NCBI GenBank assembly: GCA_001247695.2
Contig: LGRX02024781.1
Coordinates: 1 to 24,103, forward strand
Direction of reading: 5' to 3'
DNA: 24,103 bases
Source of the DNA: Cymbomonas tetramitiformis
Taxonomy: Eukaryota; Chlorophyta; Pyramimonadophyceae; Pyramimonadales; Pyramimonadaceae
Shown: positions 9,226 through 18,780 of the stretch, piece after piece
Layout of the letters: every line of letters begins with the position of its first letter
How positions within the stretch are numbered: position 1 is the first letter of the stretch
Position numbers and translations under genes: made by a program
Notes under the pieces: generated by a model
Told to the model about the DNA's origin: nothing
Seen by the model: the letters and a program-made list of their open reading frames with translations, nothing else
The model's database searches: none

Positions 9226-10540
9226 TTTTTTCAGCTGTCTGAAATATTGTTGTGGTGACATATTTCAGTGTAAATGTGAAATGTAAGTACAGAATCATTA
9301 CAAGGAACTTCACTTTTGCATATGACATTTTTTCATAGCAAATAAGTGAGTTGTGCTGTATATCAACATTTATAGTTGACAGCATTCTGGGTTTTACTGA
9401 TTTAAACCCATGCACAGCAAATGTACTTTTCTGATTTATGTATATATTAATCAACTTAAGTGGAAACACCCACTTTAGTGATATTTCTCAACCTATGATT
9501 TGTTTGAGCATAGGTCTGTGCTCTTAAGATTTATCAAAGTGATATATCTCATTTGGAACAAATCTGGACTTTGCTGGATACAATCACAGCAACTTCACAC
9601 AACACATTTATGTGTGTGTGAATGTCCTTTATACTATTGTCAGAAATCATATGAAAACTGATCTGTATGTTACATGCAAATTGAGCTGATCAATTCTGAA
9701 TCAACTATCATAATGCAATGTACTTGTTGTAGTTGCTCCAGCTGATATGTGAGACGAGTGGACAATGCTCAGCAGTGACCAGCTGCTTATTTGAGCATTG
9801 TATAATGCCTTCGGGTCTGGAGATATTCTCCATCCAGCCCTTCAGCATGGTTTCTTATCCTGTTCCCTTATGTATCGCCATCACTGACACTTCCACGCAC
9901 ATGTGTTTGGAAGTGGGATCCATATTATCATACATAATATAGTTAATTTATTCACTTTGAGTCAGTGAATCTTAACATGTATGATGAATGCTTGGTGATG
10001 TGCAGTGTATGGTACTACTGATTAGTACCTAGTGTGTGTGTTCACTTTTATACACTTACAAGAAGATAAGTTCTGGATATTTCAACATTCCCAAACAGTT
10101 TATCATGCAGGATGATAATCAGCATACCATGTACTGAATGAATCTAGCATGATATATATCAGGTTAGGGGTTGTTGTAGTCCTGAGATCATCTCATTCAC
10201 AATAATGCGTTGCTGGTTTATTTCACATATAGTTCCGGTGAGCAATCCTTTCAGTGATCCACAATAGAACGATATGTGGTCCGAAGAGTATCTCGACTCC
10301 ACCGGGTCATAACGAGCTAATTATTGTGTTGAGATCATTGAATAGGCACCTTACACTATATGGGTTCGAATATAGTTAACATGCACAGCAAGTATGCTTA
10401 TGTGCATGTCTGATGCATTGTAATATAATGTCACATATTCCAGCTGCTAACGTGATCAAGCTGGTTTATACATAACATCTGCTAACGTGATGCATACACA
10501 ACTTACAATATTGCAGTCACTCAGTATAGAATGTATACAT
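9226..10540. other. AT-rich spacer, no gene seen
   Basis: Short open frames of up to 69 codons are present with no recognisable motif. A GGTTCGAAT word at about 10363 resembles a tRNA T-arm, but no cloverleaf can be drawn upstream of it. Confidence 0.4.
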
Positions 10541-10616
10541 GGTGTAATGCTGCATGTTGGTGCGTGCTGCATGCTGGTGTGTGCTGCATATACTCATGTG
10601 CTGCATGTTGGTATAT
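10540..10616. repeat. Short tandem repeat of TGCTGCATGTTGGTG units
   Basis: About four units of GTGCTGCATGYTGGTG follow one another at 16-24 bp spacing, with the third degenerate. This produces the Ala/Cys/His-rich open frame seen on the - strand, which is therefore not a gene. Confidence 0.65.
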
Positions 10617-11638
10617 AATGCAATCATTGCAAACTCGGTATATACATCTTTTGCACACTATATTGCAATAAGCATACAAATGCTGACGGTTTGAAATATT
10701 TCTGCAGTCATCAATATGTGGTGTAAAATGCTGCAGTATAGTAATCATGTGTCCGTCATGCATCCATCCAAAATATCCCTGCGAGTATACAATTATTCTG
10801 CAAAGGATATTGACGCGCGCAACATGGCATATGTACGGATGGCGGACACTGTAGACAAATGAATGTCTCGCTGCATGTAGATACATCAGGAATCATGCGC
10901 CCTAAAATCGTGCGTTTATTGCATCCGATGAAATCATGACAGGTGCACATCGCGCTGACGAGCTAAAATTCATCGTACGAGCGGATTATTGTATACGATT
11001 CAAGCAGATCATTTGCGAAAATCGATGTTGCCAATTATTTCACAAAGTATCTCATTGTCGCCGGTGTATTGTCGCATAAATGAATGCGATCGCGCTGTTT
11101 AACGAAATTTCGTACGTCCATTCGCAGCTGATGCGAATCATACGTACTGACGGTCATTTTTCACTAGCGCATCTGCATCTCGCATACCGTGACAATCCTG
11201 CGAATTTTGACATCATATGTATACGATCCGTATACTGTGCGCACACCTTGTCGCTTATAGTATTAAGACGATTTCTCTGCGAATGCTGTCAGCTGCGGAT
11301 ATGTTCGCGATGATCAATCCTCGCGCAATCCGTATGCTGTCGATATTCGAGCGTATTTATTATTCGGTTTGCAGATATTCAGTATAACTGCGAGCGCTGT
11401 TGCTTGTATGCGCGAACCTGCAACCTGCGAACAATGTGATATATACAATATCTAACGCTGCACTCACTTGAGTTCTCGTGTTCGTGCCTTGACGAGTTTA
11501 GAATACCATTGTTACGGCTAAACATACAAGCGCCGCGATATATTATCAATATACAAAAGTAACACTGCAAAGTTGAACAGCAATGCAAGTGTACGTATGA
11601 GCGGAATTTTGTGAGTGCAGTCTCCGTAGAAGATCTGC
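10617..11638. other. CpG-richer spacer next to LTR copy B, no gene seen
   Basis: From about 10800 the base composition changes to many CG dinucleotides (CGCGCGCAAC, GATCGCGCTG and similar). The longest frames (77, 89 and 121 codons) carry no motif. If the LTR at 11639 is a 3' LTR of the - strand element, this is its downstream host flank. Confidence 0.4.
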
Positions 11639-12706
11639 TGAAGCACAACGCTTCCTCACTTTTATACCTACGTCACCCATCATCTTAGATGGTACCGCCA
11701 TTGGGTTGTGAACCCGAGACGTAGGTTGAACGACCAGCATGGTAGTAACGACTAGTTCGTTCATGCTGCACATGCGAGTTCTGCGCATGCTGAAAGCTAA
11801 AGATGGTTCTTGGTTTGTTTCCAAGATGTATCTTTGCTTTGCCATCTTCGAGTTCAATCATACGAACTCTCGATGACAGGGATGCCTGATGATATGACAT
11901 AATCATCTGGCGACATGTACAGTCATCGTCGACCGTACTGACGACTGTCATAAATGTATGACGCGACTCGACCTGTACAGTCATGATCGACTATACTGTC
12001 GACTGTCATAATAATATATGACACGACCGACTGTCATAATAATATATGACATGACATGATATGACATGGTATGACATGTATGACAGGTATGACACGTATG
12101 ACATGTATGACACATATGTCATCGGTCATAACCCTGACATAATCGAACGATTCTCGGCCTGATATATATAACTGATCGACAAACCGGTACATGTTCCACA
12201 GTTATTATATATAGTGCACCCAACCCTTCCTCCCCTCCTGAAGCTACTTTGGAGATTCACAGGCGCTCATGGGGAGCCCGATGTTTCCGGAGTTATTTCA
12301 CCGGGGGCTTGTTTTAATGCAAACGGAGTGGCCCTGCTTAACGGGATTGGACTTATAATCCTTTACCCGGTCTGCTCAACTCCTCAATTATTGGTCCAGT
12401 ACGCACGCTTTGACGAACATCTATCGCGATGAGTGAGAGTGGATTCGCCACGTACTAATGTGAAATTTATTTTAGTTATGTTTGGCAGGCATAACTTAGG
12501 ATCACAACTCCGTCTACCTCAGTCGATGTCTCCGGTAGCTTCGGATGACTGGCCACAGAATCCGATGACTAACCACGGTCTTGGCAAAGGTAGCATTTAG
12601 CAGTTTTTATTTATCCACCCTAAATATGATATCTCGCATGTGTGCGTATCTGTGCAAGGGTATGATTTTGTACAAGGCTCGCTACACCTTTAGCAAGGAA
12701 GGATCA
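11639..12706 (-). repeat. Chromovirus LTR, copy B (3' LTR of the - strand element)
   Basis: It is 1068 bp and starts TG and ends CA in both directions. It lies 113 bp beyond the chromodomain stop codon, where a 3' LTR should be. It matches copy A except for the 0.42 kb difference after 12139, an extra block of about 45 bp (12163-12210) and scattered substitutions. The two halves show different divergence between copies: 11641-12139 is nearly identical, while 12142-12706 is less so. Confidence 0.65.
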
Positions 12707-12722
12707 ATTTCCCGTTTCTATG
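12707..12722 (-). promoter_or_regulatory. Candidate polypurine tract of the chromovirus
   Basis: On the - strand AGAAACGGGAAAT lies immediately before the LTR start TGATCC. A purine run at this place primes plus-strand DNA synthesis in LTR elements. The corresponding site next to copy A reads GACGGGAGCAGGAAT. Confidence 0.45.
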
Positions 12723-12819
12723 CAACATAATGATAAAACATTAAGAGCAAGGTATATAGATGATCGACATGTATAAGTATATATTACAAGAAGTAAGGGC
12801 ATCAGGCTTAATATAATGT

Positions 12820-12985
12820 TTAGCCTTCATAGGCAGCTATCATGTCTGCTGCATTGGTCAGCTCTGTGGCTTTGACCCAGGTGTCATGCTCAGGGCCGTA
12901 GCCTGCATATCGCACTACTACTACTGTAAGTAGTACTTGACACCTCTAGTGATCTTATCTGAGATGATGTGTGATATCTCAAACA
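12820..12985 (-). pseudogene. C-terminal chromodomain, frameshifted
   Basis: The first half reads LFEISHIISDKITRGVKYYL. The second half, in another frame (12915-12820), reads VRYAGYGPEHDTW and ends in EG followed by TAA. Together they match the chromodomain pattern of two strands plus a GYGPEHDTW turn leading to a short helix. Chromodomains at this place steer integration towards methylated histone H3 in characterised chromoviruses. Eleven bases rich in TAG repeats separate the halves and add three stops. The related fossil at 4420-4815 has no such insertion. Confidence 0.75.
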
Positions 12986-14340
12986 GTGGTTGCCCTTCTT
13001 CGGTGTTCATCTGTGGCAGAGGCAAAGGTGCTTGGATCGAGTCGATATACAGCTCTATTCTGGATACAGGCTGTACCGGATGGATACGGATATCGAGGTC
13101 TCTGAAATCTAACTCGTATGCACGCCCATGGCTTAGCACTTTGGATATAGTAAACGGCCCAATATATGGCAGCTTGAAGTGTCTGCCTGCCTCTGTCAAA
13201 CCAGTCCATTGGATAAACTCAGTCCGTAAAAGAACTTTCTGCCCTACTGCATATTGCCGGGGCATGTGAGTGTTATTGAATCTGGCTTGGCTAATTTCTG
13301 CTGCTCGGGAAATGTTATCTACCGCATTGGCATGTACAGCCGAGTACTGGTCAAAATGATCTCGAATAGCATTCTGTATTGGAACAGGAGCTTCTGGCGG
13401 AATAGTGATTGCCAGGTCATGAGGCGAAAGTGGCTGCGCCATCGAGTCGAGATAGAATGGTGAATAACCAGTAGATGCAGAAACTGTGTTGTTAATTGCA
13501 AACTCCACTAGAGGCAACTTGTCCTCCCACGAATTGGCTGAAGTATCATTGCAACAACACCTGTGGATAAAAATACTATCTAATCAGTTTATAAACCAGA
13601 GGGTGGTGAATATCGAATCAACAAATTGAAAAGTACCTGAGGATATCCTCAATGAAGGCATGGCTCCTCTCGTTGGCTGCATTCGACTGTGGATGGTGTG
13701 AAGACGTCATAGACAATCTCGTACCAGTAGATTTCCACAGTGTTTGCCAGAATGTAGAGGTGAATCTGGGGTCTCGATCTGAGATGATGTTCCTCGGAAG
13801 ACCATGGAGCTTGAAGATATGCTGCATATATATAGAAGCAGTATGCTGAGCAGTCCAGGTCATGCTGAAGGGAATGAGATGACAGCGATGAGAGAATTGG
13901 CACATTACCACAAATATATTGTCGTGCCCATTAGTGGTGATAGGCAGGTCAGTAATCCAGTCAAGAGATACATCAAGCCATTTTGTCTTAGGCACACAAT
14001 ATCGTATATGTGACTGACCATAAGGTTTGTGTCGCCTCGTTTTCTGGCGTTGACAAACGGGGCACTCCCGAATGTACTGGATGGCTGCCGTCGTCATTCC
14101 TGGCCAATAATATCGGCTACGCAGTAGACGAAGCATGCGATTTTTGCCTACATGACCAGAAATAGTGGCTGAGTGGCACTCATGAAGGAGAATGTGGCGA
14201 ATCTGTGTGATCTCACCGTCATCTGTAGGGACCTTGGCAGTAGGTGGAATGTGCAGCTGTCTGCCATATATGGTCTTGCGATAGATCAATCCCTGAATGA
14301 GCTCGAAGCTGTAGCTGCTGACTGACTGTGATGAAGTCGA
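12986..14340 (-). pseudogene. Chromovirus integrase with a 76-nt intron
   Basis: Numbered from the ATG at 14289, the zinc-binding HHCC set is H39, H46, C76 and C79, with the usual 29-residue spacing from H46 to C76. The catalytic core has D110 (SLDWITDLP), D171 (ISDRDPRF) and E207 (NAANER), an exact D,D35E spacing. The tail has the GPY/F-type LPYIGPF motif and IHPVQPVSRIELY. The frame is continuous with RNase H upstream except for the stop at 14341-14343. A GT-AG intron (13561-13636) must be removed to join EDILR to the CCCNDTSANSW stretch; without splicing the protein would stop. All catalytic residues are present, so only the stop and the chromodomain break argue against function. Confidence 0.85.
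13561..13636 (-). other. 76-nt spliceosomal intron in the integrase
   Basis: The donor is CTCAG|GTACTT and the acceptor TTTTTATCCACAG|GTG. Removal restores the reading frame in phase 2 (AG|G, arginine) and the expected family spacing between the E of D,D35E and LPLVEF. Unspliced, the frame ends at TGA shortly after the donor. Confidence 0.75.
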
Positions 14341-14607
14341 TTATGTCAGCTTAGCCAATATAGTTTGTGCAAATGTGTCACGATCATACTGGGATATAAT
14401 GATGTCGTGAAGCTGATGAGCTGATGAAGAAGATATAAGAGCAATGAATGTAGGATCTGCAGATGGCATGACTGGAACCTCGCTGATGTCAATATGTTGC
14501 AGACAATCAGTGAGTTCAAAGAGTGTAGAGATACGAGTGAGTGCGTCTGCAACCTTATTCTTCTCGCCAGAAATGTGCTCTATTCGGAAGTTGTACTCGG
14601 AGAGTTC
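14341..14607 (-). pseudogene. RNase H C-terminal part of the chromovirus
   Basis: It contains EYNFRIEHISGEKN followed by VADALTR, whose aspartate is the last acidic residue of the RNase H site. The upstream half lies at 17907-18200 across the inserted element, and the frame matches once one copy of the 5-bp target duplication is discounted. The segment ends with a TAA before the integrase. Confidence 0.85.
14603..14607. repeat. Left target-site duplication of the nested LTR element
   Basis: AGTTC here against AGCTC at 17907-17911: 5 bp with one mismatch. Five base pairs is the usual size for LTR retrotransposon integrases. Confidence 0.75.
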
Positions 14608-14787
14608 TGCCGGAACAGTCACACCGCTTGCTTTGTGACTCTTCATATAGTAGTGTGTATGACTGTCACCCGAACCCGAACCCTAACTGTTTATGCCCAT
14701 ATAACGGGCTAACTTATCAGCTTTAATTGATTCTGAGAAAACTTTCACTGAGTGAATATATCCCGAGTCCTAGGGGTATATCCAACA
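14608..14787 (+). repeat. 5' LTR of the nested element
   Basis: TGCCGGAACAG...TATATCCAACA, 180 bp, with two differences from the 3' LTR (C/T at the fourth base and A/C in CTTCATATAG). It contains the short run CCCGAACCCGAACCCTAAC. It reads into the chromovirus frame and creates the false tails seen on RNase H. Confidence 0.9.
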
Positions 14788-14790
14788 GGT

Positions 14791-14801
14791 TTGGCCCCAC
14801 G
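14791..14801 (+). promoter_or_regulatory. Candidate primer-binding site
   Basis: TGGCCCCACGC begins three bases after the 5' LTR. TGG at this place would pair with the CCA end of a tRNA. Which tRNA is not recognised. Confidence 0.35.
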
Positions 14802-15174
14802 CACTCTTTATTTAGACACTGCGTAGTTTGGCCATGTCAGGCTAAACACCGACGCTTGGGATGGAGTGAGGGGCTCCTCTAGGGGCGCGGCGGAGCGGTA
14901 TGGCCTAGTTACGTGACTGGTTGATTGGACTTACGGAGAGCTCGGGCTCGTGGCTGCTTGATTTTCCCGTACTACGCGTTGGTAGACGTTGGAATTTTGG
15001 TCGGATCCGACACCAAGTTCCTTGGCCGCGTTGTTCAATCCACATGCACGTTTGGGGAATCTTTTACGCCGCAGCTTTCCTTCTTTTCCTCGACAACCGC
15101 CACGACTTTTGGCCGCCGCTCCTTCCGCACCTCGCCACATTTTCCCTCATTTCGTCTCTATAGTCTTCTACATC
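14802..15174 (+). other. Leader of the nested element
   Basis: GC-rich untranslated stretch between the possible primer site and the Gag start. Short overlapping open frames cross it in all phases, but none resembles a protein family. It would hold the packaging signal, if one exists; nothing specific is visible. Confidence 0.4.
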
Positions 15175-17512
15175 ATGGTTGCGACTAGATTGACATCCAG
15201 TATGGCGTCACGCCGACGCTCGCTAGCTACAATTTTCGACTCCGCTGCCGCACGTAATTCCGTCACGCCGGCTACGCCGGCGCCTGCCGGTGTTCCAGCT
15301 GCGAACTCCGCCCAAGCCGTTTTCTTGGCGGGTGTTCGCTCACTCACGCGTGAGCGCTTCGACGAGAGCGTGGCGAAGCACGTCATCCGGAAATGCTTTC
15401 CCGACAAGCATGACCGATTTACGGGTACGGAGTCGAACGCTCAGGTGCTCCTCTCCAAGCTGGTGCCTGCTCTCCAGCCAGGAGGCATTCGAGGCCGAGG
15501 GCGCGCTGTTTGCCCCTATGTTCGACTTGGAGGACTCCACGTTGGCCGTGCGGCCCGAGGCCAACAAGCTCCTCTTCTCAACTCTCGAGCTCATTGTGTG
15601 TCCCGCCTCTCCAGCGGGTGACTGGCTCGAGGCGTCTGCGACCTTGCACCCTCTGGACGGCAAGCGAGCCCTGCTGGAGCTCGCACGGCGTCTGCTGGAC
15701 TCCGGTGCACCCTTCCAGGGGACATCGGACCTCCTTGGCGTCCGCTTTAAGGCCCACACCGACCCGTCCGAGTCCATCACGGACTTCAACGCGGCCTTAC
15801 GGTCCGCCAAGAGGCGCAACACTCTCGACGATGACGAGGTGAAGGAGCTGTTCCTCGCGGCGCTGGACCCAGGATTCTACGCGCCGGTGGTGTCGCGACT
15901 CTTCACGCACCAGCAGCGGGCGGCCGTGGACCTCCTCACCATTCAGCAATGGGTCCTCGAGTGCTACGCCCGACACGTTGCAGCCGGTACGCACACTGCC
16001 TCGTTCACCTTGTCCGCGGCAGCCGTGGCCACTGACGGCGACACCTCGCAGCTGTCCGACCTCACGGCCATCATCCTCGACGTGAAGCGGCAGCTGAAGG
16101 TCCTCACGGACAAGGTCAACGGGCGGGGTTTTACCCCGCGGGCGGACAAGAACAAGATCGGCAACGGGGGAGGCGGCTCCGGTGTTCGTTTTGCGGCAGG
16201 TGACCTCCCGACGGGGGGAAACTGGCCGCAGTCGCAGGTGAGGAAGCGCGTTGCTTTCCACAAGGGAAGCGGTGACTTCATCCCGTTCTGCCAAAACTCG
16301 ACGTGCAAGAAGGACGAGTCGCGGCACTGGCACCGTGACTGCCCGAACGGCGGCAAGCATGGAGCTGGGGGAAGCTTCCACAGCTTCTCCCTCGGTGACA
16401 TCGAGAACGACTTGCTGGCGGAGCAGTTTCAGACGGCCATGGACGAGCACGACAGCGCGCGGTTCGATGCGCTTTGCCTTCTGGCAGGGGGCAAGCCGGA
16501 GATGCTCGACGGCGTTTCGGCGTATTCCTTCGGGATCGAGCCGGAGCGGGAAGACGGTGCGTTGCAGGAATTCCTGCCCTACTGCCAGCCTGCCACCCAC
16601 ATGGGCGGCTTCACGGTCGGTGGTGTCGAGAGCGGGATCTCGGCTGCCGCTTGCACGCATGTCCGGGAGGACCCACCGCCGGCTCCACCGCCGGCGGCAA
16701 TCGAGCATGTTTACCCGGACGAGTCGGAGGCGTCCGACACCGGTGACATGATGCCGGTGGACCCCATGCACGCGCACGAGCCCGACCTCTGCTTTGCGGA
16801 CAAGATCGCGCAGATGGGGGGACTCTCGATCACGGCTGAGGGCAAGGACTTCGCGGTGCGGTACATGCACGCCGAGTCGGAGACCGACTCTTGCGACGGC
16901 GACGTGGACGACTCTGCAGCTGGGTGTGACTCTATTGACGGTGAGGATGCGGTCCCGCGCCCTACAACGTCTCGTCAGGGATGCGGTGCACCGCCTTGGG
17001 GGTTTGGCCGCTCTTCGGCGATTACGGTAATGCTTTGTGCGTTCTTCTTCTGTGTATGCGCCACCGCGGCGCCACTCACAGCTGCCGCCCCTGGCGAGGC
17101 GTGTGCACCGGACCACACCGGCCTGGAGGTCGGTGGTGCTGCTAAGGCAACCGCCAACGAGCCTGCATTCGCTTTTGCGGCGCCGGCTGCTATTCCGCCG
17201 CATCGGCAGACGCGGTATCGGATGCTGCGGCAGGGGTTCCACACTCTCCGCAATGTCCCGCGGCCGCCATGGCTGTATAACCCCGACCCTGATTATGTTC
17301 CACAGTCACCACCTTACCCGCCACCGCCGTACTCGTCCGATGACGAGGAGCAGAGCTCTGGAGACCAAGCGGCTGTGCACGACGATCGACGAAATTCAGA
17401 TTCCTTTTCTGGCTCCACGAATGATTCAAACACGGCGTCGACGACTTCAATTCACGGCACCATGACTGTGCTGCGGGCTGGCACAGCAGTGCCACCGCCA
17501 ATTAGTGGCTAG
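15175..17512 (+). pseudogene. gag: Gag-like protein of the nested element, one frameshift
   Basis: The start is taken as the ATG at 15175 (MVATRLTSS), because the protein-like frame runs from there to LVPALQ at about 15477. It then continues one base later as QEAFEAEGALF and stays open to TAG at 17510-17512, about 778 residues in all. The frame used upstream of 15479 by the longer open frame is Arg/Ser-rich noise. Features in order: a helical Gag core (ITDFNAALRSAKRRNTLDD, LAALDPGFY); a zinc-knuckle variant C-x4-C-x6-H-x4-C at 16289-16342; an acidic and Pro-rich region; a hydrophobic segment ITVMLCAFFFCVCATAAPL at 17021-17077; and a PPPPY motif at 17318-17332. No protease active site is convincing. 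The one-base shift could be a mutation, a sequencing error or programmed frameshifting. Confidence 0.75.
16289..16342 (+). other. CCHC zinc-knuckle variant in Gag
   Basis: Residues CQNSTCKKDESRHWHRDC give Cys, Cys, His and Cys at spacing 4, 6 and 4. The classical knuckle is C-x2-C-x4-H-x4-C, so the first two loops are longer. Its place after a helical core matches nucleocapsid zinc fingers that bind genomic RNA. Confidence 0.6.
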
Positions 17513-17726
17513 CAAGTTAATCATGCCGCTCCTGCGCAGTGAGGTTGACCGTAACTGTATGTGCAGAGGGGTCCGATCACGGACCGATTTCAGATTTGAA
17601 ACTCTTGACTGGGAACAGCCCTGCCAGAAAGGGCAGGCCTTCCCTTAGAACTCAATTTCCACCGTTCTAGATGGTGTTTGTTCACAGGTTTCACCTTCGG
17701 CTAGCCAGTCACCACACTAGGTGGTG
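17513..17726 (+). other. 3' untranslated region of the nested element with two hairpins
   Basis: CCTGCC-AGAAAG-GGCAGG forms a 6-bp stem near 17621-17638. CACCAC-ACTAG-GTGGTG lies directly against the 3' LTR (about 17710-17726), where a polypurine tract is expected. Only GGTGGTG is purine-rich there, so plus-strand priming is unclear. Confidence 0.5.
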
Positions 17727-17906
17727 TGCTGGAACAGTCACACCGCTTGCTTTGTGACTCTTCCTATAGTAGTGTGTATGACTGTCACCCGAACCCGAAC
17801 CCTAACTGTTTATGCCCATATAACGGGCTAACTTATCAGCTTTAATTGATTCTGAGAAAACTTTCACTGAGTGAATATATCCCGAGTCCTAGGGGTATAT
17901 CCAACA
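17727..17906 (+). repeat. 3' LTR of the nested element
   Basis: TGCTGGAACAG...TATATCCAACA, 180 bp, two differences from the 5' LTR. The near identity indicates a recent insertion or recent gene conversion. Confidence 0.9.
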
Positions 17907-18780
17907 AGCTCATCCAACCACCTCGCCTGTTTGGGGCTTAGTGTGGATTTGGACTGGAAATAAACCAGTGGCTGATGATCTGAGCGTACAATAGTCTCAG
18001 GAGCTCCCAACAAGATGTGGCGAAAGAATCGGAAGCCCTCCACAATGGCAAATAGCTCGATCTCAGGAATAGGCCAACGTCTCTGTGTATCGGAGAGAGT
18101 GACGCTGTGATAGCCACATGGCTTCATACCTTTTCCTTGGTCCTGTTGTACCACTTGACCAACGTGTGTGCCTGATCCATCGACCTCCATAATAGATGGC
18201 AGTTTCTGATCTGGAAGCTGTAGTACTGGAGCATTGCAGATGGCACTTTTGAGGTTATCAAATGCCTGCTGCTGCTCAGATTCCCAGACAAACTCTGCAT
18301 TATCTTTAAGGAGACGATTGAGCGGCTCGGCAATCTTGGAGAACTTTGGTATGAATCTCCTAAATTGACCGACCATGCCCAAGAATGACCGAAGGGATGA
18401 CTTGCCATCTTTAGCCATACGGCGTAGAGGCTGCTTTCCAACGGTAGGACCATAAGACACTGGAGGCTGTATTGCCATGACTGCTCGGATTCTGTCTTCG
18501 ATGATGGATAGGCCTGCTTCAGAGATGTGATGTCCGATAAAGTCTATGGATCTGACGAACAACTCCACCTTGGAAGGCCTGATGAAGAACTGGTGATCTC
18601 TGCAACGCTGGAGAAACTGTCGGACATGACTCACGTGGCTGTCAAAGTCCGGACTGTATACAATAGTATCATCCATGAAAATGACAAGGAACCGATCGAT
18701 GAAGTCGAAGAATGCCCGATTTCCTACACGTAGAGCTGTTGCAGGAGCCCCTACAGATCTACAGCCCTTGGGAAAGCTTT
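17907..18780 (-). pseudogene. Chromovirus RT (C-terminal half) and RNase H (N-terminal half)
   Basis: The protein starts at the GAPATALRVGNRAFF block. The RT active site is FMDDTIVYS (DD codons at about 18668-18673), followed by the thumb SFLGMVGQFRRFIPKFSKI. RNase H acidic residues follow in EVDGSG, PEIELFAIV and RSDHQPL. A family-specific insert of about 20 residues rich in Gly/Lys lies just before the thumb. The first five residues of the open frame (MPMES) are read from the CATAGG repeat of the neighbouring element and are not RT. The last residues (from VGYTPR on) are read from the LTR of the nested element. Both ends are therefore insertion or truncation junctions. Confidence 0.85.

Larger units (their letters stand above)
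14608..17906 (+). mobile_element. Nested gag-only LTR retrotransposon (TR-GAG-like), 3.3 kb
   Basis: Two 180-bp LTRs (14608-14787 and 17727-17906) differ at only two positions, start TG and end CA. They are flanked by a 5-bp target duplication. The interior of about 2.9 kb codes for a single long Gag-like protein on the + strand and has no protease, integrase or RT. The whole element interrupts the RNase H domain of the chromovirus. Non-autonomous LTR elements carrying only gag are known as TR-GAG and depend on a partner for pol. The interior is clearly richer in G+C than the surroundings, so its parent family probably has a different codon bias from the host chromovirus. Confidence 0.85.
12820..18780 (-). 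pseudogene. pol: Ty3/Gypsy chromovirus pol, interrupted and 5'-truncated
   Basis: Reading down the - strand, the order is RT, RNase H, integrase, chromodomain, which is Ty3/Gypsy order with a chromovirus-type tail. Breaks visible are: loss of everything upstream of the GAPAT motif at about 18774; a 3.3 kb LTR element inserted in RNase H (14608-17906); one in-frame TAA at 14341-14343; and an 11-nt insertion in the chromodomain (12916-12926). Apart from these, the reading frame is remarkably open and catalytic residues are kept, so decay is recent compared with the fossils at 2-5 kb. Gag, protease and the first half of RT are not in the window. Confidence 0.85.

Noticed and set aside
10290..10385. 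tRNA candidate around GGTTCGAAT
   Set aside because: The T-arm-like word has no pairing stem, and no A box or acceptor stem can be drawn upstream at the right distance.
10521..10886. 121-codon Ala/His/Tyr-rich frame on the - strand
   Set aside because: Its C-terminal third is simply translation of the TGCTGCATGTTGGTG tandem repeat, and the rest has no motif.
12937..13269. 110-codon + strand frame over the integrase tail
   Set aside because: It is the antisense shadow of a clear integrase and chromodomain on the - strand.
16715..16760. Aspartic protease active site (SDTGD) in the Gag open frame
   Set aside because: The surrounding residues are acidic and low-complexity, without the hydrophobic strand that normally precedes DTG or DSG, and no flap or second motif follows.
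17027..17081. 55-nt GT-AG intron in Gag removing the hydrophobic segment
   Set aside because: Its length is not a multiple of three, and splicing would move the protein into an Arg-rich frame that ends at 17465. The unspliced frame stays protein-like to the stop at 17512.
15797..17242. 481-codon open frame on the - strand
   Set aside because: It is antisense to the Gag frame in GC-rich DNA where stops are rare. The product is Arg/Val-rich with no motif, while the + strand frame has a zinc knuckle and ordered Gag-like composition.
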